Shown here: positions 6,440 to 13,413 of the stretch, piece by piece
How positions within the stretch are numbered: position 1 is the stretch's first letter
Layout of the letters: the number at the start of each line of letters is the position of its first letter
Source of the DNA: Ruminococcus sp.
GTDB lineage: Bacteria > Bacillota > Clostridia > Oscillospirales > Ruminococcaceae
Reading direction: 5' to 3'
DNA: 15,041 nucleotides
Assembly: GCA_031262625.1 (NCBI GenBank)
Contig: JAISHJ010000076.1
Coordinates: 1-15,041, forward strand
Notes under the pieces: generated by a model
What the model was told of the DNA's origin: nothing
What the model saw: the letters and a program-made list of their open reading frames with translations, nothing else
The model's database searches: none
Position numbers and translations under genes: made by a program

Positions 6440-8698
6440 ATGAAAAACATTCGCATCTGCCCTAACTGTTATAACGGCGAAATATCAGATGAAAAATGTC
6501 CTGTCTGCGGGTTTGTTCCCGGGGGTGAAGCAGTGCTTTCGCATACCTTGCCTGTGGGAACTTCTCTCCAAGAGCGTTACTTTGTCGGGAAGGTTTTGGG
6601 CGAGGGCGGCTTCGGCATTACATATGTAGGCTTTGATACCCGCCTTGACATGAAAGTCGCGATTAAAGAATACTATCCCGTAGGCTACGCAAACCGCAAA
6701 CATAACGACAACACACACAGTGTCTACTCATATGTCGGGTATAAGACGGAAGTCTTTGAAAAGGGCATGGAACGCTTTATAAAAGAAGCGCGAAGGCTTT
6801 CCAAATTCGCGAAAGAACCCGGAGTAGTAACCGTTACTGACTTTTTCAATGAAAACAACACCGCATATATAGTCATGGAATACGTTGAAGGCGATTCCCT
6901 TAAAGACGTTTTAGCAGAGCATGGCAAGATAGCGGAGAAATCGGTGCTGGAGATGCTCGAACCGATAATTTCCACGCTTGAAAAGATGCACAAAGCAGGG
7001 ATAATACATCGCGATATCGCCCCCGACAACATCATGCTTGAATCGGACGGCAAAGCAAAGCTTATAGACTTCGGCGCAGCGGCGGAGGTTGAAGCTTCAA
7101 GCGGCAAGTCTACTATAGCCATTGTAAAAAGCGGTTTTGCGCCGGAGGAACAATACGACAACAACCGTGACCGCCAAGGCTCATGGACGGATGTTTACGA
7201 AATCTGTGCGACAATGTATGCGGCAATAGAAGGAACAACTCCTCCCGATGCAATCGCTCGCCTTCGCGGCGTAGCTCTCCCTCCTATGAATGAAAATGTG
7301 TCGGAAAAGACACGCACGGCGATTGAAAACGGACTTATAATGGCTGTCGAAAAGCGTACCCAAACTATGGGGCAACTGCTTTCCGAACTTCACGGGGAGA
7401 AATCGGCAGAAACAGTGGCTGTAAAGACTGACGAAATCAAAAAGACCGCCGCAATTATACCCGAAAAGACCGCTCCAATCATTCCCGAAAAGCAAGAAGG
7501 CGTGGTAAAACCTGCGAATAAATTCCGCTCCTATTACATAGCGGCAGGAGCAATCGCCGCGGTAATTATTGCCGTAATCGGTATAAGTACTCTATTTAAT
7601 GACAGCGGTAATGCTATTCCCGCTGATGTAGCTATAACAACCACAAGTGAAGTATCGGTACCGACTACTTCTTCTGTTACTACTACTGTTACAACTACGC
7701 TTACACCTACACCTACCACCACCACGACAACTGTTCCGACTACGATAACAACTACAACAACTACTGCGCCGACTACGACAACAACTACTACAACTGCTCC
7801 GCCGACGACTACAACTGCTCCCTCGACTACTACTGCTCCGCCGACTACCACTACTGCACCGCCTACTACTACCACGCCGCGACCTACGACCACCACTGCT
7901 CCGCCGACTACCACACCTCCGCCGACTACTACCGCGAAACCCACTACAACAGCACCGCCGAAAACTACGATTATAGCGGCAAATATTGATATAACAGATG
8001 AATTTACTGATGAAAATTTTCGTAATGCAGTGCGAGAAGAACTTAAAATATCCGAAGATACCCCGATAATGAGTGCAGATGTTGCGAAGATAACCGAATT
8101 TAGACTCCCTTTAGGCAGGACGGAATTTATCAACGGTATTGAATATTTCACTTCTTTAAAAATACTTAATATTGGGGGTTGTGACATAATCGAATTGCCG
8201 CGATTACCCGAAGGGCTGAGAATACTCGATTGCTCTAACAATGAAATAAGTTCAATTGCATATTTACCTAATTCTCTTCGTGAACTTAACTGCAGTGATA
8301 ACCGCTTGAAATCTTTACCCGAATTGCCTATTGAACTTGAAAATTTAGTTTGTGCATCTAACGAACTCACAACTCTCCCAGATTTACCTCCGGGATTAAT
8401 AAATCTCTCATGTGGAAAAAATAACCTGACTAAACTCAGTTATTTACCTTCTTCCATTCAATATCTATATTGTGACTCTTCAGCTATTAAGTCTTTGCAT
8501 GAATTACCTAATGAGATGATTTCGCTTGATTTGAATTGGGATAAAGACATATCATTACCTGTTCTGCCTAACTCTTTAAAGTCATTATGGATTTGGGGAG
8601 ATTCAGTTTTTGACAGAAGCAAGATTTATTTTGAGGACGGCACAACTGTTGCGGAACGTGTAGCTAACAACAATTTTGAAATGGGACAAACAGAATAA
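6440..8698 (+). CDS. Receptor-like Ser/Thr protein kinase: zinc ribbon - kinase - TM - Thr/Pro stalk - LRR
   Basis: This is a 752-residue Hanks-type kinase. A zinc ribbon opens the protein (Cys7, Cys10, Cys20, Cys23). The kinase domain (about 47-315) has Gly loop GEGGFG (54-59), Lys76, Glu116, HRDIAPDN (Asp192, Asn197), DFG (Asp210) and APE (234-236), so every catalytic residue is present. One membrane segment (about 364-386) places the rest outside the cell. A Thr/Pro stalk (400-510) is followed by an LRR cap (DENFRNAVREEL region) and seven 20-residue leucine-rich repeats (575-714). Family members such as PrkC have the same inside-out topology but carry PASTA repeats; here an LRR takes that place. 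The start has GGAG 7-8 nt upstream. It is the first gene of the operon, ahead of two PP2C phosphatases that probably oppose it. Ligand and substrates are unknown. Confidence 0.93.
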   Translation: MKNIRICPNCYNGEISDEKCPVCGFVPGGEAVLSHTLPVGTSLQERYFVGKVLGEGGFGITYVGFDTRLDMKVAIKEYYPVGYANRKHNDNTHSVYSYVGYKTEVFEKGMERFIKEARRLSKFAKEPGVVTVTDFFNENNTAYIVMEYVEGDSLKDVLAEHGKIAEKSVLEMLEPIISTLEKMHKAGIIHRDIAPDNIMLESDGKAKLIDFGAAAEVEASSGKSTIAIVKSGFAPEEQYDNNRDRQGSWTDVYEICATMYAAIEGTTPPDAIARLRGVALPPMNENVSEKTRTAIENGLIMAVEKRTQTMGQLLSELHGEKSAETVAVKTDEIKKTAAIIPEKTAPIIPEKQEGVVKPANKFRSYYIAAGAIAAVIIAVIGISTLFNDSGNAIPADVAITTTSEVSVPTTSSVTTTVTTTLTPTPTTTTTTVPTTITTTTTTAPTTTTTTTTAPPTTTTAPSTTTAPPTTTTAPPTTTTPRPTTTTAPPTTTPPPTTTAKPTTTAPPKTTIIAANIDITDEFTDENFRNAVREELKISEDTPIMSADVAKITEFRLPLGRTEFINGIEYFTSLKILNIGGCDIIELPRLPEGLRILDCSNNEISSIAYLPNSLRELNCSDNRLKSLPELPIELENLVCASNELTTLPDLPPGLINLSCGKNNLTKLSYLPSSIQYLYCDSSAIKSLHELPNEMISLDLNWDKDISLPVLPNSLKSLWIWGDSVFDRSKIYFEDGTTVAERVANNNFEMGQTE
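7637..7969 (+). repeat. Thr/Pro-rich low-complexity stalk region of the kinase gene
   Basis: About 330 bp encode residues 400-510, of which about 60% are Thr in runs of three to eight separated by AP, APP or PP. All four Thr codons are mixed, so the DNA is not a simple tandem repeat and the composition looks selected at the protein level. Such stalks usually act as stiff, often O-glycosylated spacers through the cell wall. The reverse strand gives a long valine-rich open frame as an artefact. Confidence 0.9.
8162..8581 (+). repeat. Seven 20-residue leucine-rich repeats
   Basis: Residues 575-714 of the kinase divide into seven units of exactly 20 residues (60 bp each), with the approximate pattern xLxCSxNxLxSLPxLPxxLx. 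The LPxLP segment and 20-residue length match the short bacterial LRR class found in YopM and IpaH-type proteins. Cys occupies the fourth position in five consecutive repeats (598, 618, 638, 658, 678). The DNA units are diverged, so this is an old protein repeat rather than a recent expansion. Confidence 0.88.
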
Positions 8699-8737
8699 CT
8701 CTGCTTATGCACTACAGTAAAACATCAAAGCAAAACA

Positions 8738-8760
8738 ATATTAATACTAAAAATTAATAT
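8738..8760 (+). other. AT-only inverted repeat between kinase and phosphatase genes
   Basis: ATATTAAT (8738-8745) and ATTAATAT (8753-8760) form a perfect 8-bp stem with a 7-nt loop, ending 24 bp before the PP2C start. There are no G-C pairs and no T-run follows, so it is not a terminator. It could be an mRNA processing site or a chance AT-rich palindrome. Confidence 0.3.
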
Positions 8761-8784
8761 ATGACATAAAAGGAGAAAAAAGCG

Positions 8785-9672
8785 ATGGCAATGATAAGCT
8801 GTCCCATCGGAATAGCAATCGGCACAGTCCTATTCTTAGTACTTCTCAGTCTGCTGATAAACAGCTTATTAAGGCGAAAAAAAATCAGCCCTAAAGCTAC
8901 GGAGATACGTGTGACAGAACGCTTAATTACCAACGAAACAAATGGCATTCAGGTCTATAATATTCAGGGTATCGGAAAACGCGGGTCCGGGCAGGATGCT
9001 TTCGGAACTACCGACGTGAGCGCCGGAAGTGTGCTTTCCATTGTAGCTGACGGTATGGGCGGCATATCAAACGGTGCAGAGATGAGTAATCTTGCGGTCA
9101 GCATAATGCTTGACTCCTTCGCAAAGCGAAACTTCTCTCTCGCGCCCGAAGAATTCCTAATTACGGCTGTAAATAATATTCAGCAAGCGGTTCGTTCGAG
9201 AATTCCTCCCGGACAGATGAGCGGCACTACCCTTATATCCGTATATTTTGAAAAGAATAAACTGTTCTTTATTTCCGTCGGTAACAGCCGCATTGATCTT
9301 TATCGAAACGGTTCGCTCATACAGCTCAACAGGCTTCATACCTATGGCGCGGAGCTTGACGAAAAAGCCGCACGCGGCGAAATTTCGATAAACGAAGCGC
9401 GCTCAGATAAAACACGCGGCTCTCTTACAAGCTATATAGGAACAGGCGAAAAGTTTTTGACCGACCGTAACGTTAAGCCTATCGACCTCCTCCCCGGCGA
9501 CATTTTGATACTTATGACTGACGGCGTGTTCGGAACTCTTTCCGATGCGGAGATTGCCGGTGCTTTAAGTTCCGGGAGCATAAAAGATGCAGGCAATGCC
9601 ATAACAAAAGCCGTAACATCAAAGAATAAGCCGAATCAGGATAACTTCACTGCTGTTATATTAAAGGTGTGA
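8785..9672 (+). CDS. Membrane-anchored PP2C-family protein phosphatase
   Basis: This 295-residue protein has a membrane segment at residues 8-29 followed by RRKK, which keeps the phosphatase domain (about 55-295) in the cytoplasm. PP2C blocks are GSGQDA (67-72), VADGMGG (87-93), SGTTL (146-150), GNSR (166-169), MTDGVFG (244-250) and NQDNFTA (284-290). The metal-binding aspartates are kept (Asp71, Asp89, Asp246, Asp286). Two conserved motifs differ from the norm: the usual N-E-D reads G-Q-D, and G-D-S-R reads G-N-S-R. It is therefore probably active but divergent. ATG 8785 has AAGGAG about 9 nt upstream. It lies 86 bp after the kinase and is followed 4 bp later by the small secreted protein gene. 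Membrane placement beside a membrane kinase suggests it dephosphorylates the kinase or its nearby targets. Confidence 0.9.
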   Translation: MAMISCPIGIAIGTVLFLVLLSLLINSLLRRKKISPKATEIRVTERLITNETNGIQVYNIQGIGKRGSGQDAFGTTDVSAGSVLSIVADGMGGISNGAEMSNLAVSIMLDSFAKRNFSLAPEEFLITAVNNIQQAVRSRIPPGQMSGTTLISVYFEKNKLFFISVGNSRIDLYRNGSLIQLNRLHTYGAELDEKAARGEISINEARSDKTRGSLTSYIGTGEKFLTDRNVKPIDLLPGDILILMTDGVFGTLSDAEIAGALSSGSIKDAGNAITKAVTSKNKPNQDNFTAVILKV

Positions 9673-9676
9673 GACT

Positions 9677-9928
9677 ATGAATAAAAAACTAAAGTTCTTT
9701 ATAAAACCTGTTTTGGGTCTCTTTTTCGCAGTTACGCTCTTTATGACGGGCTCTGTCGGAGCATGGGCGGCTACAGAAGCGGCTGAATCCGTTACTGAAG
9801 AAACAAGCGCAGAATCGGAAACACCCGCCGATTCTTCCGAAGGCGGCGTTGAGCCGAAAACATTAATTACCGAAACAAATTCACCCGGGGCAGCAGTTCT
9901 TTTTAGGCTCACGCTCGGAAGCTTTTGA
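9677..9928 (+). CDS. Small predicted secreted protein of unknown function
   Basis: This 83-residue protein has a textbook signal peptide: MNKKLKFFIK, a hydrophobic core (11-28) and likely cleavage after AWA at about residue 31. The mature part is only about 52 residues, acidic and rich in Glu, Ser and Thr, with no cysteine and no recognisable domain. It ends in the more hydrophobic GAAVLFRLTLGSF. ATG 9677 comes 4 bp after the stop of the membrane phosphatase, and AAAGGTG overlaps that gene's end, so the two are probably translationally coupled. Its stop overlaps the GAGGTG site of the next phosphatase gene. Tight packing between two phosphatases makes chance unlikely. It could be a ligand, modulator or anchor for the receptor kinase, but that is inference. 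A shortened remnant of a larger secreted protein is also possible. Confidence 0.75.
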   Translation: MNKKLKFFIKPVLGLFFAVTLFMTGSVGAWAATEAAESVTEETSAESETPADSSEGGVEPKTLITETNSPGAAVLFRLTLGSF

Positions 9929-9937
9929 GGTGCTTTT

Positions 9938-10645
9938 ATGAGATATGATGAGTATTTATTCACTTCTATCGGCGGAAAAAGCGTTAACGAGGATTCCATC
10001 CGTTTTTGTAAAACCCCGGGCGGTATTGTCGCCGTCGTTGCGGATGGTGTCGGCTCGAACGGCGGCGGCGATATTGCCTCTTCGATATGTGCTGATATGA
10101 TTAAGGATGAACTCCCGAACTGCCGTGAAAAAGGCGATATATTTTCGCTCATAAAACGCGCAAACAAAGCAGTTATCGCGCATCAAACGACCGCTGTACA
10201 GATGAAAAGCACTATTGTAACGGTTGACATACGAGACGAAAGAACAACCTTTGTCCATGCCGGTGACTCACGCGGATATGTATTCAGAGACTCAAAGCTT
10301 CTTTTCCAGACATTCGACCACAGTATTCCGCAGATGGATGTTTTGAGGGGGAATATTACTCTCGAGCAGATTCGGTTTCATCCAAACCGCAACAAGATTC
10401 TTCGCGCGCTCGGTATAGATGATGTTATTCCCGAAATATCGGGAGAACTGAAACTTAAAGAGGGCGATGCCATACTTTTATGTACCGACGGATTTTGGGA
10501 GTATGTCACCGAAGAAGAAATGGCTGTCGATTTAGCAAAATCAAAGAGTGCTTCTGTATGGACTTCTTATATGCTTGAACGAATAGGCAAACGTATAGGA
10601 AGCGATAACGACAACCTCTCCGCTATAGCAATAATTTGCGGTTAA
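9938..10645 (+). CDS. Cytoplasmic PP2C-family Ser/Thr protein phosphatase
   Basis: This 235-residue soluble phosphatase carries the full set of classic PP2C motifs: VNEDS (16-20), VADGVGSNGGG (34-44), STIVTVDI (91-98), HAGDSRGYVFRD (107-118), DHSIPQ, NKILRALG (152-159), CTDGFWEYVTEEEM (182-195) and DNDNLSAI (223-230). Metal-binding residues Asp19, Asp36, Asp184 and Asp225 are all present. PP2C enzymes remove phosphate from Ser/Thr using two Mn/Mg ions and commonly counter Hanks-type kinases, as PrpC does PrkC. The start follows GAGGTG, which overlaps the stop region of the preceding small ORF. It is the last gene of the kinase operon and is followed by a strong terminator. It has no membrane segment, unlike the first phosphatase, so the two probably act on different pools of target. 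Confidence 0.94.
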   Translation: MRYDEYLFTSIGGKSVNEDSIRFCKTPGGIVAVVADGVGSNGGGDIASSICADMIKDELPNCREKGDIFSLIKRANKAVIAHQTTAVQMKSTIVTVDIRDERTTFVHAGDSRGYVFRDSKLLFQTFDHSIPQMDVLRGNITLEQIRFHPNRNKILRALGIDDVIPEISGELKLKEGDAILLCTDGFWEYVTEEEMAVDLAKSKSASVWTSYMLERIGKRIGSDNDNLSAIAIICG

Positions 10646-10666
10646 AAGCTAATTGCTTAACAAAAT

Positions 10667-10709
10667 TGCACCCGAAAAGTGAACTCTTCACTGTTCGGGT
10701 GCAGTTTTT
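10667..10709 (+). terminator. Strong intrinsic terminator of the kinase/phosphatase operon
   Basis: TGCACCCGAA (10667-10676) pairs with TTCGGGTGCA (10694-10703). An inner AGTGAA/TTCACT stem extends it after one A-G mismatch, with loop CTC. GTTTTT follows immediately. It lies 21 bp after the stop of the last phosphatase. Confidence 0.93.
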
Positions 10710-10792
10710 ATATGAATAAAGGTTTTAGAAAATTTGCTTGCAGATGATAAGATAGTATCCGGATGCGGGGAGGAGTATAAAGGGGAAATCCC

Positions 10793-10821
10793 TTGACAAC
10801 GCAATGAAAATATGCTAAAAT
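10793..10821 (+). promoter_or_regulatory. SigmaA promoter of recQ, directly abutting the start codon
   Basis: TTGACA (10793-10798), 17 bp, then TAAAAT (10816-10821) with an upstream TG giving an extended -10. The predicted transcription start, seven bases after the -10, is A10828, which is also the A of an in-frame ATG of recQ. Confidence 0.85.
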
Positions 10822-10827
10822 ATGAGT

Positions 10828-12744
10828 ATGGTTACAGAAGAAGGGCTAAAGCGCGGACTGCGCAAATATTACGGCTACACAGAATTTCGCGAAGGACAAT
10901 GCGAAGTAATTCAAAATATCCTAAAACGCCGCGACACGATAGCGATTATGCCGACGGGGGCAGGAAAATCGGTGTGCTTTCAGCTTCCGGCGGTTGTTTT
11001 TAAGGGCTTAACGCTTGTTATTTCGCCGCTGATTTCTCTAATGCGGGATCAGGTTAATGCGCTCTGTCAAAACGGAATTCCGGCGGCTTTCATTAATTCT
11101 ACCAACACGCCCGCCGAGGAATATGAAGCTTTCCGCGATATTAAAGCCGGGCTTATTAAGCTTATCTATGTCGCGCCCGAACGCCTGCAAACAGCGGGCT
11201 TTTTTGAGTTTATAAAAACTGTTCAGATAGATTTTATCGCAGTTGATGAGGCGCACTGCGTTTCGCAATGGGGGCACGAATTTCGCCCGAGTTATCGCTT
11301 TATCCCCGACTTTATCGAATCGCTGCCTATTCGCCCGACAGTTGCCGCCTTTACTGCAACCGCCACAGAACAGGTTGAAAATCATATAATTTCAATGCTT
11401 AGGCTTCGTAATCCCTTTCGGTGTAAAAACGGCTTCAACCGCGAAAATCTCTATTTCGGAGTAGAAGAAGTTCGCGGCGGAAAGCGGCGCGAAATGAAAC
11501 TTATGAATTTCCTCGACAATCACGCAGGAAAGAGCGGAATTGTATACTGCAACGCAAAAAAGACAGTTGACAGTCTTTGCGAATTGCTTGTAGCTAACGG
11601 CTATAGTGCAACACGTTATCACGCCGGGATGAGCGATAATGACCGCTCGGAAGCACAGGACGATTTCCTTTTCGACCGGAAGACAATTATCGTTGCGACT
11701 TGCGCTTTCGGTATGGGCATTGATAAATCGAATGTAGGATTTGTTTTACATTACAATATGCCGCGTGATATAGAAAGCTACTACCAAGAAGCCGGGCGCG
11801 CCGGGCGTGACGGCACTCCTGCCGATTGCGTGATGTTCTTTTCGGGGCAGGATTTTGTGACAGCGCGATTCCTCATTAATAACAGTACCATCGATTCAAA
11901 ACTTACGCCGGCGGAAGCCTTAGAATCTCGCAAACGCGCTGAGAGACGGCTTTTCTTAATGGATAAATACGTTCACTCGACGGGTTGTTTGCGTGAATAC
12001 ATACTTAATTATTTCGGCGATAAAACGGATTACGAATGTGATAATTGCTCCGGCTGTGTAGTTGAATCGTCCGAAAATGTATCGGAAACTGCTCCTAAAC
12101 GAGTAAGGACCGAGCGCCGCAAAGAAATAGGCAAAGAATACGCTGTAGATAAAACGCTTTTTGAAAAGCTTAAATCCCTTCGCAAAGAAATTGCAGACGA
12201 GCAAAAAGTTCCGGCGTTTGTAGTATTTTCAGATGCCGCGCTTGTAGATATGTGTAAGAAAATGCCTGCAAACAGAGCAGAGTTTCTCGGCGTTGTCGGT
12301 GTAGGAGAGGTTAAAGCCGACAGATACGGTGATGAATTCCTTGAAATTATAAATGGCTTTGAACGTGTTGAAGCCGTCAAGCGTGAAGGCAGGATGTCTT
12401 TCGGTGAACTTGAAGCGGTTATAAGCGAAAGCTATAAGCCTGTTTCGGAAGAAGTTACTATATCACAGATTGCCGACGGGATTAATGTAATTCTTGCTGA
12501 AAATAGTTTCGGGAGAATTGCCGCCGCCGCGCTTAATTCACAGCTTTTAGCAGATGATTTTCTCGACCTTGACGAAAATAACAAGAAAATTCCTTCTGAA
12601 AAAGGCGCTGAGATCGGCATAAGGGTTGAAAATATCGTCGGTAAAAACGGAGAGCCTTATCTTCGCACACTCTTTAACGAAACTGCACAGGCGGCAATTT
12701 TGAAGTCTTTGATTACTGCTGTTCGCGGAAAATTTTTCGGGTAG
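10828..12744 (+). CDS. recQ: RecQ-family ATP-dependent DNA helicase
   Basis: This 638-residue 3'-5' DNA helicase is of the type that unwinds forked and recombination intermediates. It shows motif 0 (YGYTEFREGQCEVIQ), Walker A PTGAGKS (42-48), DEAH (140-143) within the RecQ aromatic-rich loop CVSQWGHEFRPSY, TATAT, ATCAFGMGIDK and QEAGRAGRDG. Zinc ligands are Cys387, Cys404, Cys407 and Cys410. An HRDC domain (about 441-510) follows almost directly, leaving no room for the usual central winged-helix (RQC) domain. A further C-terminal domain (about 520-638) contains IADGIN and IPSEKGAEIGI, which look like a winged-helix replacement. I prefer ATG 10828 to the in-frame ATG 10822, because the latter touches the -10 box and would precede the mRNA start. 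Neither has a ribosome binding site. No terminator separates recQ from the next gene. Confidence 0.9.
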   Translation: MVTEEGLKRGLRKYYGYTEFREGQCEVIQNILKRRDTIAIMPTGAGKSVCFQLPAVVFKGLTLVISPLISLMRDQVNALCQNGIPAAFINSTNTPAEEYEAFRDIKAGLIKLIYVAPERLQTAGFFEFIKTVQIDFIAVDEAHCVSQWGHEFRPSYRFIPDFIESLPIRPTVAAFTATATEQVENHIISMLRLRNPFRCKNGFNRENLYFGVEEVRGGKRREMKLMNFLDNHAGKSGIVYCNAKKTVDSLCELLVANGYSATRYHAGMSDNDRSEAQDDFLFDRKTIIVATCAFGMGIDKSNVGFVLHYNMPRDIESYYQEAGRAGRDGTPADCVMFFSGQDFVTARFLINNSTIDSKLTPAEALESRKRAERRLFLMDKYVHSTGCLREYILNYFGDKTDYECDNCSGCVVESSENVSETAPKRVRTERRKEIGKEYAVDKTLFEKLKSLRKEIADEQKVPAFVVFSDAALVDMCKKMPANRAEFLGVVGVGEVKADRYGDEFLEIINGFERVEAVKREGRMSFGELEAVISESYKPVSEEVTISQIADGINVILAENSFGRIAAAALNSQLLADDFLDLDENNKKIPSEKGAEIGIRVENIVGKNGEPYLRTLFNETAQAAILKSLITAVRGKFFG

Positions 12745-12777
12745 TTTATACATAACAAAATTTCGGAGGTTTGCGTA

Positions 12778-13413
12778 ATGACTAAAAATAAATACGGTAT
12801 TAAGATGGCTCTTCTGACTGTTTTATTGGCACTTCCCGGGCTGACTTTATTAATAGTCAGATTCGTGTCAGACCGGCTCGGCGGTATAGGATGGCTTCGT
12901 TTCGCTGCAATGCTTATGTGTGAAATCGGTTCCGATATAATTACAGCGTTTGCTGTAATGTCGTTTTGTTTCATGATTAAGTTCATCTCTGAAAACCCTT
13001 CGTATAAAAACTATTCGACTAAATCTAACGTCAGTTACGCAAAATTTGTAACCCTTTTCGGAGCAGTTTGCTATATAATAAAATTACTGTTTTACATATT
13101 CAAGGCCGGAGAAATCAGCATCTCAACAACTTATTCACTATTGATATTCGGAATGATTTTTCAGATTTTTCTGTATTCGATAATTTTATCGGACAAAAAC
13201 CTCTATATCGGTCAGAGTTGGCAGACTTATTCGGTTAACAAAATTAAACTTGATAACTATGACGAAATCCAAAAAGCAAATATCAGGCATGAAGATTACT
13301 TAGACCTTCGGTTTCACTATGACGAAAAGGAAGTTAAAGCGCGTATAAAACGAACAGAAATGTCTGAACTTCTGGAGATAATAAAGGGGAAAAGAAATGA
13401 AAATAAAAACTGA
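12778..13413 (+). CDS. Small integral membrane protein with a cytoplasmic C-terminal domain
   Basis: This 211-residue protein is not one I can name with confidence. Four hydrophobic segments (about 10-29, 42-69, 88-108, 117-137) are followed by a soluble tail of about 70 residues. The tail begins DKNLYIGQSWQTYSVNKI, contains many Asp/Glu/Lys and ends in a Lys/Asn-rich stretch. The pattern of a 'displayed glycine, aromatic, strand' tail after the last membrane helix recalls small PH-like domains of uncharacterised Firmicute membrane proteins (DUF5673-like), but that is only a resemblance. ATG 12778 has GGAGG about 8 nt upstream and lies 33 bp after recQ. Its 3' end overlaps the acetyltransferase gene by 17 bp. 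It is likely part of a recQ-led transcript. Confidence 0.75.
   Translation: MTKNKYGIKMALLTVLLALPGLTLLIVRFVSDRLGGIGWLRFAAMLMCEIGSDIITAFAVMSFCFMIKFISENPSYKNYSTKSNVSYAKFVTLFGAVCYIIKLLFYIFKAGEISISTTYSLLIFGMIFQIFLYSIILSDKNLYIGQSWQTYSVNKIKLDNYDEIQKANIRHEDYLDLRFHYDEKEVKARIKRTEMSELLEIIKGKRNENKN

Noticed and set aside
7637..7969. Possible DNA tandem repeat or phase-variable microsatellite
   Set aside because: Thr codons are mixed and unit length varies, so there is no uniform DNA repeat able to slip efficiently. It is treated as protein low complexity.
7534..8370. Long minus-strand open frame of 278 codons rich in valine, opposite the kinase gene
   Set aside because: It is the antisense image of the Thr-codon stalk (ACN read backwards gives NGT/valine-type codons) and has no ribosome binding site or recognisable domain.
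10812..11003. Short + strand frame beginning inside the recQ promoter
   Set aside because: It overlaps recQ in another frame, begins within the promoter spacer and has no ribosome binding site.
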